Positions 43,966-56,299 of a stretch of DNA of 64,000 bases are shown here, piece after piece. The translations under genes were made by a program, and so were the position numbers. Numbering within the stretch: the stretch's first letter is position 1; the number at the start of each line of letters is the position of its first letter. This DNA comes from Aphanomyces cochlioides (Eukaryota > Oomycota > Saprolegniomycetes > Saprolegniales > Verrucalvaceae), in contig JAHQRK010000004.1 of the NCBI GenBank assembly GCA_019828595.1, positions 992,001-1,056,000 on the forward strand. Direction: 5' to 3'. The notes under the pieces were generated by a model. The model did not search any database. It was given only the letters and a program-made list of their open reading frames with translations, and was not told the DNA's origin.

Positions 43966-44803
43966 TCAGGCTGAAGAGCTGCTTTCATCTACCATCGCAA
44001 CGGAGCTCATGCCACCGTCGACTACAATTTTGACAATTCAAGCAAGGCGTGAGCGTGTAGACAGTACCGTAAATGGTTTGCCCTGTGATGCCGCTGGCTA
44101 AGTTGCTGCATAGGAAGGCTGTGGTATTTGCCACTTCTTCGGGGGTGATATTCCGTCGGAGTGGCGAATTGCGCGCAACGTGTTGCCTCATCTTGGAGAT
44201 TCCTGGAATTCCTCGAGAGGACAGAGTATTGAGGGGGCCAGCGCTGACAGCATTGACTCGAATTTGGTCTTGGCCCAGTTCCAACGCTAATTGCCGGCAT
44301 GTGGCTTCCAAGGCTGCTTTGGCTGGTCCCATGCAGTTGTAATTTGGTACTGCTTTGACAGCGCCAAGATATGAAAGGGCAACAACGCTTCCTCCTGGTT
44401 GTATCGGAACATGCTGAAGAAGCGACAACAACGACATAGAGCTCACGTGCATGGCTGTGAGATACGCCGACGTTGGTGTCTTTGAGAAAGGTTGAGTCAG
44501 GGCTTCCGATGGAGCAAACGCGACTGAATGCACCAGACAATCCACTTGAATATCGCTTGCAATCACGCCAAGCGCTTCGAGATCTTGCGGGCGCGTTACA
44601 TCGCATTCCACGTGAAAAATTGGAGCTCGTGGCAACAAGGACAAGCTTGATTTTGCTCGTTCGAACGAGACTGGCGCCGAGACAAGGCCCACTTCACATC
44701 CGTGGTTCTGGAGCGCATTGGCAATGGCATATGCTAGCGAATGCTTGTTAGCCAAGCCGACGACCACCGCTTTCTTTCCCGCAAGTCCAAAGCCCGATGC
44801 CAT
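43966..44803 (-). CDS. fabI: Enoyl-ACP reductase, FabI type
   Basis: Two exons, 44068-44803 and 43966-44021; 263 residues, the usual length for FabI. Reduces trans-2-enoyl-ACP in type II fatty-acid synthesis. N-terminal Rossmann motif VVVGLANKHSLAYAIA, DVTRPQDLEAL, then the FabI catalytic spacing Tyr-x6-Lys in YNCMGPAKAALEA, and the splice-restored GITGQTIYVDGG near the end. There is no obvious N-terminal targeting extension after the Met at 44803; the longer upstream frame runs through an AT-rich promoter. FabI is bacterial or plastid-derived in origin, so its presence is notable. Confidence 0.85.
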
Positions 44804-44958
44804 CTTGGCTCCCTTGATCCCCCAGAAAGTACGAGAGTTTGGAAAATACAGCAAAAAAATAAAAAATAATAAAAATAGGAAAAAATTAATTAAATTGATT
44901 TTTTTGTGATTTAATTGTTCGGATCGATTACTTCTCAAGCAGTCCGCGTACGACAGAC

Positions 44959-46278
44959 ATGGCAGTAAGCGAAGCGACAGCGCTGATGCCCCAGCCTGGC
45001 TCTCAAGCGCATCAGAACATTCTGTACTTTGGAACACTGGAAAAGAGACGTAAGATGCGCAATTTCTGGGACCTTGAAGGCTTACGGAGATGATTGTAGG
45101 CGACGGAGCAGTTCGAGGTGGTTGGGTGCGTTGACACACGTTTGAGTAGGATTTGTAAGCTGTGCGTAGGCGACGAGGTTGTTCCTGTTGACGCCACAAT
45201 GGCTTGTGTATTTTCGAGTGCCAACCAAGTTTGATTTGCTCGGAGAAGAAAGAGAACGTGTGGCATTGTCGTCGATAACCAAGGTGGAGATTTTGAATCT
45301 CTCGTTGTCATTGCACATATCCTGTAGGTTCGAGTTGCCCCTGAGGAAGAACTCTCATCGGGCGCTGTGGAAGTACCGCGGGAGTATTGCTACATTGAAA
45401 TTGTGTTGGATACACCGGGTAAAACGTTGCTCATGCGAAATCCCATGAGGGAGAGTCATTCGAGTCGCATGTGGGTGTCGGTGATTGAAAACCAGCGACA
45501 ACTATTGCTTAACCCCAACGCTAAAACGACAAAGCCGCCAGTGGCGAAGCTTCCTTCGCGGACTGTTACGTCTCCAAAACCCAAGACAGAAGCGGTCAAT
45601 TGCTCTGTGGCCATGGTCGTTATGGTGGACGATTACACTGAGCGAGAAGAATTCGTCGTTGCAAAGAAGATTGCCTTCGGCGACCAGATCAACCTTGGTG
45701 TCGTACGGCAGGGCGGAGCTTGCCTTATAATGCTGGATGATGGCGGCATTGCGCGAATCGGAACGCAGGCCTTGATGGGCAGCTGGGACGCCAACGAAAC
45801 CTGTTGGGTTGAATGCTTGGGTTCCACGTCCATGACGGAAGTCGAAGTCTCGGTGACTTGCCAAGTAGTGAAACAAAATCCACAGCCGCCCATGTCTCCC
45901 GTCGCTCGTGTCAGTCCAGACGTGAGCAATGGGAAAGAATGGATTCGAAAGGCTGAAGAAGGTTTGTTGCATGTTCCATCAGCCGATACTGACGCAAATG
46001 CGCTCTGTCTAGGAGCTAGCCTGGGATTTCTTCTGATGGCCATGCTAGTGCACTTCATGCTTGGCGTCCAAGGCTTCCACTGGACGCATAAAGCATGCTT
46101 GACCACTGGCGCAGCGCTCGCCATCTCAACTCTCGTCAACAGCTCGAGTTCCAAGTCGACTAGAAAGCCACTGCGACGCATGAACTCGTCGCTGATCCCC
46201 AAAGTCCAATTAACCATGACAATTCATCGTTGTCGCCGTCAAGTGAGCAAGAACAATGCATCAAATAACGCAGTCTGA
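44959..46278 (+). CDS. PH-domain protein with C-terminal membrane segment
   Basis: Four exons: 44959-45049, 45100-45125, 45170-45283 and 45328-46278; 393 residues. The small exons assemble a PH domain (residues ~25-130): LEKRRDGAVRGGWATRLFLL, YFRVP, LLGEERERVALSSITKV, YCYIEIVLDTPGKTLLMRNP, then the helix with RMWVSVIENQRQ. A second globular region (~165-265) and a hydrophobic segment near 295-320 (LGASLGFLLMAMLVHFML) follow. Likely tethered to a membrane while binding phosphoinositides. Its start is 155 bp from the divergent FabI start. Confidence 0.75.
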
Positions 46279-46336
46279 CTGTGCAGGTGATTCTAATAAT
46301 GAAAAATTGTTGTATTGGACTACACGACGGTAGTTT

Positions 46337-49300
46337 TTATCTATTTGTTGGGTTGATTTCGATGTACTGGAGCATGATTTGCCTCGTCGTCTCTGACATT
46401 TTCATCGTCTCGAAGACTTCGCTGAAAACGTTTTGTCTGGCATTCGAGTCAACGTTTTTTGTGTAGTGGCCGACTCGAGAGCTCAAGTAGGAAATCGCCA
46501 GCATGAGCTCCATCATCGTCTCCTTGTCCAAACAGAGGAGTTGGTCTCGTGGAATCAACGAGCAATAAGGATACGCTGCTCCCCAAAGCTCAGCGAATCG
46601 AATATCGTCCATCATAGACGGCGACTGCATTCCACGCTGGCCTTCTATGCTGGAATTTTTACTGCGAGATCGTGATTCGTTTCGAGGTTGCCCATCACGC
46701 GTGCCCGGCAGCGAGTGATGATATACTTGATCACGCTTTTTCTGTCGTTCGCGCTCCCGCAGAGACTGCTGGAGGGCAAGCGCTCTTCCTTCAGAGAACG
46801 AACGTGAGCGGCGCGTCAAGTGTCTAGAATTAGATGGCAGTGAGCGGCTTGAAAACGATTGCTCTTGACGCATTATTCCGTTCCTATACGAGGAACCCGT
46901 TGTAGAGGTGAAAGCCCCGCGTAAGGACGCACCACGGGGCACAGGAATAGACCCAGACTCTCCAATTGAGGCGAACAAAACCGCTTGATCGGGGAGATCT
47001 AAATACCCTCCGGATTGCAGACTCCATGCGGAATCGAGTCCAACGCCATCGCCTGTCACATCTAGAAGTTCATAATCGCGTACTTGAAATCGTTTCCGCA
47101 GCAAGTTCATCAGGATGTGGGCTTCAGTACCAGGGATGTACGATACAGTTAAATATTGGTGCTGCAAGCTGGGGCTCTTCACGGCTAGGGATCTGCGTAC
47201 TCGCATGCCATACTTGTCGGAGAAAATATTGAACGCCAAGCGGAACGGCAATGGTAAGTGCATCGCCCAGAGATGCGTCACACATGGATCACAAACACGG
47301 CCAACATCATTTTTGTCATAGCCGCTAGCTTGTTCCGTCAAAATCAAGCGGCTGCTTGAACACTTTCCACAGACAATCACTTTGCATATTCCACATCGAT
47401 GCCGCCAGTCAAAGAACGAAAACAATCTGTTGCAGACATGGCAATTCTCAGGCTTCTGTAGGTACGGCTCCAATGGTGCTGGCTTGGGTACCGGTCGGTC
47501 TGATAGAGAGTTTCCAACGAGTAAATCCAGTTCATGAGTCGATAAACTATTGGCATGGTACAGTTTGCGCTCCTCCACCATGAGAGCTTGGAGAAAACCT
47601 TGGTTTGGGAAGCAGACTCCACGATTGGATATGCAATAATTCACGCTGGTGACCAAGGACCAACGCTGAGCTCTCATGACGTAGTATATGGCCAGAGTGC
47701 AAGATCGAGAAATGCCCTGAGTGCAATGGATCAGGACGCGGCTATGCTGAACCTAAAAGACACATTACAATTGTTTTCACCTCCATCATCATCGCACCTT
47801 CTTAGCATTTTCGATGAAGGAATATGTCGACTCGAAATGGGCCGCAATATCGGCATTCACATCATCTTTGATTTTGACTTCGTGGTAAATTACACCAGCT
47901 TCGTCAAAGACATTGTCTGTATCGAGACTCGCATTCACGATGTGCGTGATGCCCAAGTTGCGAATCACGCTGGGGGATTGTGCATGCCACATGTTGCCCA
48001 AGAACAGAAAGCCATCGAGTATTTCGTTTGGGTAGTTCACATTATGTGTTCCACTTTGCGTGCGCGCGAGGAAATTTCCATGGTCATCTTCATTGTTTTG
48101 GCAATCAAACAAGAAGAGCGTCGTATAGAACGGATACCGGAATTGAAATGTTGTGAAGCCATCTTCCAAGTAACGCACACTTGTCACCAAACCTTCTTCG
48201 ACCAACAAGCCGCCTAGCACGTACATCCACGGTTTTCCCTTGGAGAAATTATCTTGCACAGCAACCGACTTCACAGCGTCACCATAAATTACAACCTAGT
48301 TCAAAATCAACGACCTGCTGTGAGGAAGGAATATTACCTCTCGTAGTTTCCTCTTCTTTATTGAAAATAGATGTGCTTGTTCGGGTAGAAGAGCATTTTC
48401 GACATCTGCCATGGTGCAAGCTTGTTTTAGTGAGGGGATAGATATCGCTGTTGGAATACAGTCGTCTTCAAAGTCGCATCGGCTCCGTGAATCAATCAAT
48501 AACATCCCTGTGCCTGACTGCAATCTGTTAAATAGCCACCGACAAGTCACAATGGACTCGGGGACGCTTCTTCGCTTGGTGTTAGTCGACGTGAGCGCTT
48601 CGCTTCCTGTAGTTTTGGACGCCTTGTCGTTTGTGAAAGGAGATTCTCTCGAAGACTGCTGATATTTTGCAGCTAATTGCTTGACTTCTGAGCTGTTAAT
48701 ATTGGCCAAAGCCCAGTTGTGCTTTTCTTTATCGCCTTGGGAGAGTAAGTCCCCTCGGCACAATTGCTTTAACTTTTCTCGGAAGGCAGATTTATCAGCT
48801 TCATTGAACGAGCTTTTCCCATAGAGAGACTTCTCTTTCTGGACCAATAGGTCCAAGATTGCATCGCGGGGCATCATCTGTGGACGACATTTCAATACTC
48901 GATGGTATGCTTCGACAAGAGATACGTTTTCTATCTTCATGATAAAGTACACAACGAGCGTGCAGCATCGAGATCGGCCATACGTACTGTGAACCATAAT
49001 TCGTCTGTACTGCTTGAACGCCTGAACCATAAAGTCAACCGCTTCGTCAAAGGCTATAGCAGCTCCAGCTTCGACGTTTTCTTTCGGAACTTTGAGGTCA
49101 AAGTACTCGACATCTTGGAGGAGTTTTTCCTGGGAGGAGCTCGCACAGTTGACAATGCATTCGACTTCTAAAGTTTGGACCACTTTGACATTCTTGGCAT
49201 GTGAACTATTGCCCAGGAAGATCCACCCACGAGAGCTTTCGACTAAATTCACTTCGGGTGGTTCTTGTAGTGGAAACAACGAGATCAAGGCGACATCAAC

Positions 49301-49732
49301 AAATTGAACATCCAAGGGCGATCCTTTTCCACGAACATCGCCAATCGTTCTCGCAACTTTTGCACGCCTGACCTTCGTATCTGGCATTTTTATATACTCT
49401 GTCAAGAAGACGTGGGTCAATGCTGAATTGGCGAGGCGCTTTGTCACGAGTTCTGGAAACTGACACACTCCATCTTTGGAAAACGTGACTGGGAGGACCA
49501 TGGGGGGTAGATCCTCAAAGGACGATGAGATGTCCAATACAAGCGCGTTGGAGGCACTATGCTGCAGAAAATTAAATACGTCGGCAGGCGTTGCGACGAG
49601 TGCAGGTGCGTCAGGATTGAATGCCACTTGGGCAGATTGGTCGCCAAAGACGGTACCATTTGCATTTGGAATCGTTTTGAGTCCTGGAGAACTGCTGTTG
49701 GTAGCTGAAGTTTGAGCCATACCAGCAAGCAA
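46337..49732 (-). CDS. Double rhodanese/dual-specificity phosphatase (MKP-like) with FYVE finger
   Basis: Three exons, 48338-49732, 47798-48295 and 46337-47752; 1102 residues (Met at 49720 is an alternative). Two MKP-like modules lie in tandem. Module 1: rhodanese-like (~50-150) and DSP domain (~165-310) whose signature reads IMVHSTYGRSR, so the catalytic Cys is Ser249. Module 2: rhodanese (~385-540; LLIDSRSRCDFEDD) and DSP (~555-700) with the intact signature LIHCTQGISRS (Cys641), recreated exactly by splicing. A FYVE-type zinc finger follows at ~735-790 (CHVCNRLFSFF, WRHRCGICKVIVCGKC). The C-terminal 300 residues are Ser/Arg-rich. Probable MAP-kinase phosphatase or lipid phosphatase at PI3P membranes. 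Confidence 0.85.
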
Positions 49733-50187
49733 GTAGGAACGCGGCCCTGCTGCGATTCACCGGCCCTTGCACGACAGACAACTTGTGGATGCCTTGTCGA
49801 CTGCCCCCGCTCCCAGATGGAGTGCTTGGGCTATAATATAAATTATATATGGGAATTTGTATACTTCGTCCAAAATTTAATATGAAAATGAACTGTATCA
49901 TTAACTGTATATTCCAAGCCGTGGATTGGCTGATCTGGTGAAGAGTCGCGTCATCTTGCAAGTTTGGCGCGCGGACACGGATTCAACGCGCAAGTGCACT
50001 AGGAACCATCACGAGGGGCTCTATGTATGCAGCTACGGAGACTTATACTGTCCAGCGTCATCCCCGCGCTCTGAAGTTTCTCTTGTATGTCTTATGATGT
50101 GAAACGGATGAGCCATTCTGGTGGAAAGGACAAATTGCAGCGGTGAAGCAGGATATTCATACTTACGCGAGTCTAAATATAGCGCCA

Positions 50188-52276
50188 ATGATTGCATTGA
50201 TGTTATCGATCACGTGGTCAATTGGTATTTGGATGCAGTCGGCCTTGCAAGGGCGACAAGTTGCCTTCAGCCACGGTGGAGGTTTGACCACGGGAAAGGT
50301 TTTGCACATTGATCCAGCAGCAGTAAATACATGTGTGGTTCAAGTTGACCATGACGTCATCGAAATCGATACAACGACGACGCCAATCAAGGTAATCACG
50401 TGATCCAAATCGATGGGAGTCATCTCTGTCTAGGTTGTCTTTCAAGCTGGGGCACTCGATGAAATGGCATTGGAATCCATGGTTGGAAAGCGGATTGAAA
50501 TTGAATCCCCAAATTACGACAGCAGGGGAGTTCTGAAACAGCACAACCGAGACCTCAAGTGTTCACTAGTGCGATTTGATTCTGGTGCCAAAGAATGGCT
50601 GGACTTGACGCAGTTCAAAGTTCACATTGAGCTAGTCGGGCACGGCATGTCGGCAATAAAAGCTACAGAAGTCTCTTCAAATGAGCTTGCTGATGAAAAC
50701 ACCACTGACCTGAACAATCGACCCTCTCTGCAACTTCCAAAAGTATTCCACGAGACCACTTCGGCTCAAATTGACAAAAAGTCGTCGATGGATTTGTACA
50801 CGTACCACGAAGGCACTTGTGTTGAATTGTACAGCGGAGCAGGAGAATTCCAAGAAGACGCTGTCGTGCGTGAATTTCGATCTCATTCAAACAAGTTGGT
50901 TTTGTTCAATGAAGCAAGGGGCGTGTTTGAGGTCGATATAGCCAAACAACTCCATAAAGTTGTCGTGCATGGATTTAGTACGCTCAAGGAAATAGCTGTG
51001 GATAATACTGTCGAAGTCTACAGCTCTAACAAAGGCATGCACCGAACAGGTAACTTTGCATAAAGTCAAATGAAGCTAAGATAGTTGCGACGTAGGTTCA
51101 ATTGTGAGGAAAGCTGAAAATGGCAAATTGATTCCAATCCTCTTTGACGACACCAGCGCATTAGAGTGGGTCGATTTGACATCGCAGACATTCAAAATTG
51201 TATTTTTTCCGAGTCATCACAGACCATTATCTGCTCGAGAGAGAGAACGCCTGCTTAATTCGTCAGTGACTGCTTCTCGAGAACAAGACAGCTTGTCTTC
51301 TCCTATTTCGACCAAAGAAGTCGCACCACAGTTCCGTTTTCCTCTGCTGGAATTAGGTTCTCGTGTGGAAATCTACAACGCCTCCAGTGGACGCTACGAC
51401 AAATACTCCCTGATTCAGCAAATCTCTGGACGCCAACATACTTATAAACTCAATTCTCCCTCCTCGAAGGCCCAAGTCGTGGTGTTCTTACCTGAAGTTC
51501 GCTGCAAAGTTGTCGTTTCGGACTTTGTCAGCTTGGATTTGGAACTTCTCATGGCGCATGTTGTCGAAGTCTACATCCGTGAAGAAAAGCGCGTGGAGGC
51601 GGGACGAATACGCGGATTCAATAACCAAAGCCGCATGTTGCAAGTTCGCTTTCAAGGGGGACGGAAAGAATGGCTCAATCTAATGACAACAAAAATGAAG
51701 ATCCGACTTCACGAATATGCGTCGACAACAACGGCATCGAATCAAACTTGTGTCGAGATCGATAACCAACCACCTGTGGAAGACCTCAGAAAACATTTGC
51801 ATCGAAGTCATAGCTACACTCGAAATCCTCCGTCGCCCCATCCGATCCGCCGATCCAAATCCTCTAATATGATGCTCCAACGAACTCCGCTCTCTCCACT
51901 TCATCAGGCGCAAAACAAGGCCCCCGCACCATTACCCGTTCAAAATGTCCCCCAGCTCTCACGAACAGATTCCAATTCCAGCTTGGAAAGCTATGCACTC
52001 GATTCAGCGAGAACAGTTAAAAACCTGAGTGAGATCGATACAGATCCAACGTCAGAGTGGAGTATGCAGATTGATCCAGCGTCCAAGCAGACATTTTATG
52101 TGCATCTCCCAAGCGGAAGAAGCCAGTGGCATCCTCCACCTCGTGTGGATATTTATGCTCTTCAGTGGATAGCGTCGGACGAGATGGAGACAAACGCTGC
52201 ATTTCTCCCGTCAGATCGAAGCCAACTTCCAGTGGGTCCCATTGAAGCTGTTCGACGAATTAGATTAAATGGCTAA
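50188..52276 (+). CDS. Tudor-like repeat protein with C-terminal WW domain
   Basis: Exons about 50188-50391, 50434-51049 and 51096-52276. The N-terminus is uncertain: the frame is open to 50143 and the first in-frame ATG is at 50188. Four or five repeats share the pattern G..VE(V/I)Y...G.....G.I......(E)W(L/V)DL (VGKRIEIESPNYDSRGVL, EWLDL; EWVDL; VVEVYIREEKRVEAGRIRGF, EWLNL), resembling Tudor or agenet modules that read methylated tails. A Ser/Pro-rich linker and a WW domain follow (WSMQIDPASKQTFYV, SQWHPPP), which binds Pro-rich ligands. Nuclear chromatin or RNA-processing adaptor is inferred. Confidence 0.65.
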
Positions 52277-53040
52277 AGGATGCACTTCATGTCGCTGGAA
52301 GAACCCGAGCTGAAATATAGTCGCGGATCGATATCTCTGGTGCTGGAAAGGTTTTCACTTCAATCAAGGAAGCGCCTGTGTGCTCTCATGGGCACAATGC
52401 TCTGAGGCAATCATGCATATAGTAGTGGCCACGAAGATGGCTCAAACTCACTGCCGTTGTATCTATTAGCTGACATGGACAAGCACGACGGGCCTGCAAA
52501 GCTCACAATTCTGCGCAAAGCAGAGTTCATTCGTTCTATCATAGATGGCGCATTGTAGAACACCGTTAGGCTGTGATTCCATGGTCATCCTCCTAGTTAC
52601 ACGCGGCATTACTCGAACCAACATTGAGTAGCGCAATTTCAGTCGACGGCAACAACGACGGCCAATACCGGGAGAAGATATGAAACAACACCCTGAAGCC
52701 GTTTTCGCTCCCTTCAGAGTACACGTTGTTCCTCCCTTGGAATAGAGGGCTGCAACTCACACATCTAGAAAGGCGCCGGTGCCCTCGAGATCTAGAGGAA
52801 GCTTGGCAGCAAGCCCAACCCCAGTCGTCCGGTCGAACTGGACATGAGGAACGAGGGCAGACATGAAGCTGTATTGTAGACTGAGCAGACGCATGAAGTG
52901 GGCGCTTCAAGAAGTGCTGCCTCATTCGATGCAACCTTGTCATCCTCAGAGCGCATTTGGCCTTGTGTTCGTCCACCATCTTTGACCTTCATTCATCACC
53001 GCAGGTGCAAACATTCGACCGCCATGATTGATTTTGGAAG
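52277..53040. other. Intergenic, no gene seen
   Basis: About 760 bp between two co-directional genes. I see only short chance frames and no motif cluster. Confidence 0.5.
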
Positions 53041-56000
53041 ATGGGAGTCCATGGACTGTGGATGCTTCTCGCTGCAGGAGGACGACAAGTGTCCATGGAA
53101 AGCTTGAGCGGTCAGATATTAGCCGTGGATGCAAGTATTTGGTTGACACAATTCGTGAAAGCCATGCGAGACCCTGAGGACGGGAGCATGCTCCGTAATG
53201 CCCACTTGCTCGGGACATTTCATCGGGTATCGAAATTACTCTACTATGGAATTCGACCCGTGTTTGTGTTTGACGGCGACACTCCTGCAATCAAGCTGCG
53301 AACTCTTCAACAGCGTCGATCGAGGCGCGAGAAGAGTCAACTTTCATTGACGCAGACGGCACAACGACTGCTCCTCAAACAGCTCAAAGACAAAAGTGCA
53401 AAGGCAAAGAATGCAGAGCCACGAGCTCCAGCTGCACCTCCCGCTCCAGAAGCCGTTGAAATTGACGAATTCTCCGAAGAAGAAAAGGAAGAAGCTGAAG
53501 ACAGTGACGAGGACAGGAATATGCGATTTGACATTGAACACTACGAGAACTTCCAGCGCGAGCAGCGACAGGAAGCCCGTGAAAAGTTTCTTGCTCTTGC
53601 TGGTAAACCGGAAGAGTACTCTCTTGTCCAAATACGCACATTTCTCAAGTCGAGTCAATTGAATCGGGAGATGAAAGCTCGAAATAGTGCGCAAGATGCA
53701 CCTGAATCTGGCAGACGCATCGCTAGCGAGGAAGAGAAGCGGTATATTTACATTAAAGAGAGCGCTCCTACGTCGCGAGAATCGGCGCCAGCAAGAATGA
53801 GCAATCCAAACGATCGCGTGTTGGATGATTCCGAATCTTCGATCGGCCTCTTTTCAGCGTACGTTCAAGCGCAGGCTGAAAAGATGACGGAGGCACCCGC
53901 AAACCGACGTGCTTGGGTGCCGTTGACTGCTCCAAAGTCATTAGAAGAGTCTCCAAAGGTAGAAACGAAACCTGCCGGCAATTTCTTGAGCAAGAAGCCA
54001 AAGCCGGACGTTTCATGGACGCAAGAAAGCGACGGCAATTTCAGCATTACGTTTGACCCGTCCAAAGTCCAACTGACTGAACAGGAAATGGATATTCTGC
54101 CGCCAGCAGCGTTTATGATTACGCAAGAGCCACTGGATGATGTAAAATTGGAAGAGGAAACCAGCGAAAAGCACGAAGAGGCTCGCGACAATGCATCACA
54201 AGAGAATGACTCTGATATGGGTAAGCCACTCACTCGGGATCTATCCATATGAGCAGTGTTAGTGTGGGAAAACGTAGACCTAAATGAAAACAAACATCCA
54301 TCACCAGCTGAAAACACGGAGGCGAAGCCAGAAGTTCCCTCAGCTCAAACTGAGGAAGAAAGTGAAATTCCCGACGCTGATTATTCCGAAAAGATCACGG
54401 AGGAAGGCTCAGTTCGTAAGAAACAGGAGTGGTTGTAGCGTCGTGCTCAATATTGCCGTAGACGAAGAGGACGAAGGCTTTGGAAAAGAATTTGACGATC
54501 AGGGCTCTGAATTTGGTAGCGTCCTTTCATCCTCGTGAACAAATCCCATGCAATCAAAGTAGAATGGGGAGATGAAGAAAAGGAAGAGGAAGCTCATCAT
54601 GCTGAAGAAACCAAAGAAGATGAGGATGTTCCTTTGATTGAAGAGAAAAAGCAAGCCAATGAAGCTACCGTTGATCTAACCGAATCGCCTGAAGAGGTGC
54701 GCAAAACAGAGAACCTGGACTGCTGAAATTAATTCTATGTTAGGAAATATTTGTTGTCGATAACTTTGAAGATCAGGTTATCAAAGATATTCAAGACGAA
54801 GAAGAATTGGAAATCCTTGAAAACCTGACACTGGATGGCATGAATGCCGATGCGCTTCAATCTGTCATGACGACAGCGTCAAACCTCACGTAGAACATTT
54901 ATTGTTTGATTTATCGACACACAAAATCTTAGGCAATGGGCGGCAGGAGCAGTGAAGAGAGCAATCTTGCACCACCAACAAAAACAAAATACAAGCTCGT
55001 CGATGAAAAATTCAGTGGCAAGTGCAAATGATGTGGTCATGAGTGAAGATTCCATGCCAAGATATTTGCCTCGGATTCAACCACCGAAAGAAACACCAGC
55101 GCCGCCGGAGCGAGCACAGAACGAAGACATTTCGCGTCAAGAATTCGATTTCCCTCTCGAGTCGGAAGACGAGCTCAAACGCTATCGCAACCAACAAATG
55201 CGTGATGTCGATGGCGTCACAGATGAAATGAAATCCCAAGTCATGGATCTACTGCGCTTGTTCGGAGTTCCGTTTCTTGTGTGTCCCATGGAAGCAGAAG
55301 CTCAATGCGCCACGTTGGAGCAACTCGGACTTGTTCAAGGCGTCATAACAGACGACAGGTAAGAGACAGCATTTTGTACGACGAAAAATTGACTGCATTT
55401 TAGTGATATTTTTGCATTCGGTGGACGCAAAGTGTACAAGAATATGTTTAAAGACTCCAAGTTCGTTGAAGCATTTTTTGCCGATGACATTGAGCGCGAA
55501 TTGGGTTTGAATCAAGACAGCATGGTACCTCCATCGACATCTCTTGATTTTCTCTGATGGATTTAGATTGCTCTGGCCCTGTTGCTTGGAAGCGATTACA
55601 CTGACGGAATCAATGGCATTGGTATTGTCAATGCCACTGAAATTGTGCATGCCTTTGATGGCTTGGAGGGTTTAGAACGGGTGAGAAGAATGCACATTGA
55701 AATACTTAGTGAAGGCACTTGTTAGTTTAAAGAATGGGTCAATGATTTCAACATACAAGAACAAATCAAGCCTCAAAAGAAGCTCTCCGAGGCTGAAATT
55801 TCAGAGTTAGAGCCCTTGGAACGTTTCAAGCACACCCATCACACGATACGACGTCACTGGACCATCAGCAACGTTTTTCCAAACCCGCATGTGATCAAAG
55901 CGTACAAAAACCCTGAAACGGATAGATCCACTGCTCGGTTTACATGGTCAGTTCCAGATTTGGCTAGTTTGCGCGTCTTCTGCGGGAATGCATTTGGATG

Positions 56001-56281
56001 GCCGATGGAAAAAATTAATACAACGCTCCTGCCTGTCGTCCAAGCCGCCTCAAGAGGATGTCAAACCCAAACTCGCATTGACAGCTATTTCACGTCGTAT
56101 AATGACAACGTCAAATATGCCAAGGTAATTCACGTCGACAATGTCCACCTCATAAATGCCGTAGATCCAAAGTAAGCGTTTGAAAGCAGTCGTGAAAGAG
56201 ATCCAAGGTTTGTTGAGTGCGCTACAATCAATTAAATACACTGATCTAGGCTCGAACAAAAAGAAACGAACGAAAGAATAA
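53041..56281 (+). CDS. ERCC5: XPG/Rad2-type structure-specific endonuclease
   Basis: Ten exons: 53041-54220, 54263-54415, 54462-54515, 54563-54696, 54744-54889, 54933-55358, 55404-55524, 55567-55680, 55726-56124 and 56165-56281; 947 residues. Makes the 3' incision in nucleotide excision repair. XPG-N domain starts at Met1 ([31 protein letters not shown]). A long acidic spacer follows, then [15 protein letters not shown] and the XPG-I domain with [22 protein letters not shown] and [15 protein letters not shown], whose acidic residues bind the metals. A PIP-box-like TQTRIDSYF lies near the C-terminus, before a basic tail (NKKKRTKE). Only 18 bp separate its stop from the convergent CCDC42-like gene. 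Confidence 0.92.
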
Positions 56282-56299
56282 AAATATATTGTTGAGGCA

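Noticed and set aside
44803..45199. N-terminal extension of FabI in the long open frame
   Set aside because: The extra residues run through an AT-rich promoter between divergent genes and read like low-complexity Phe/Leu/Ile; the Met at 44803 starts the Rossmann fold.
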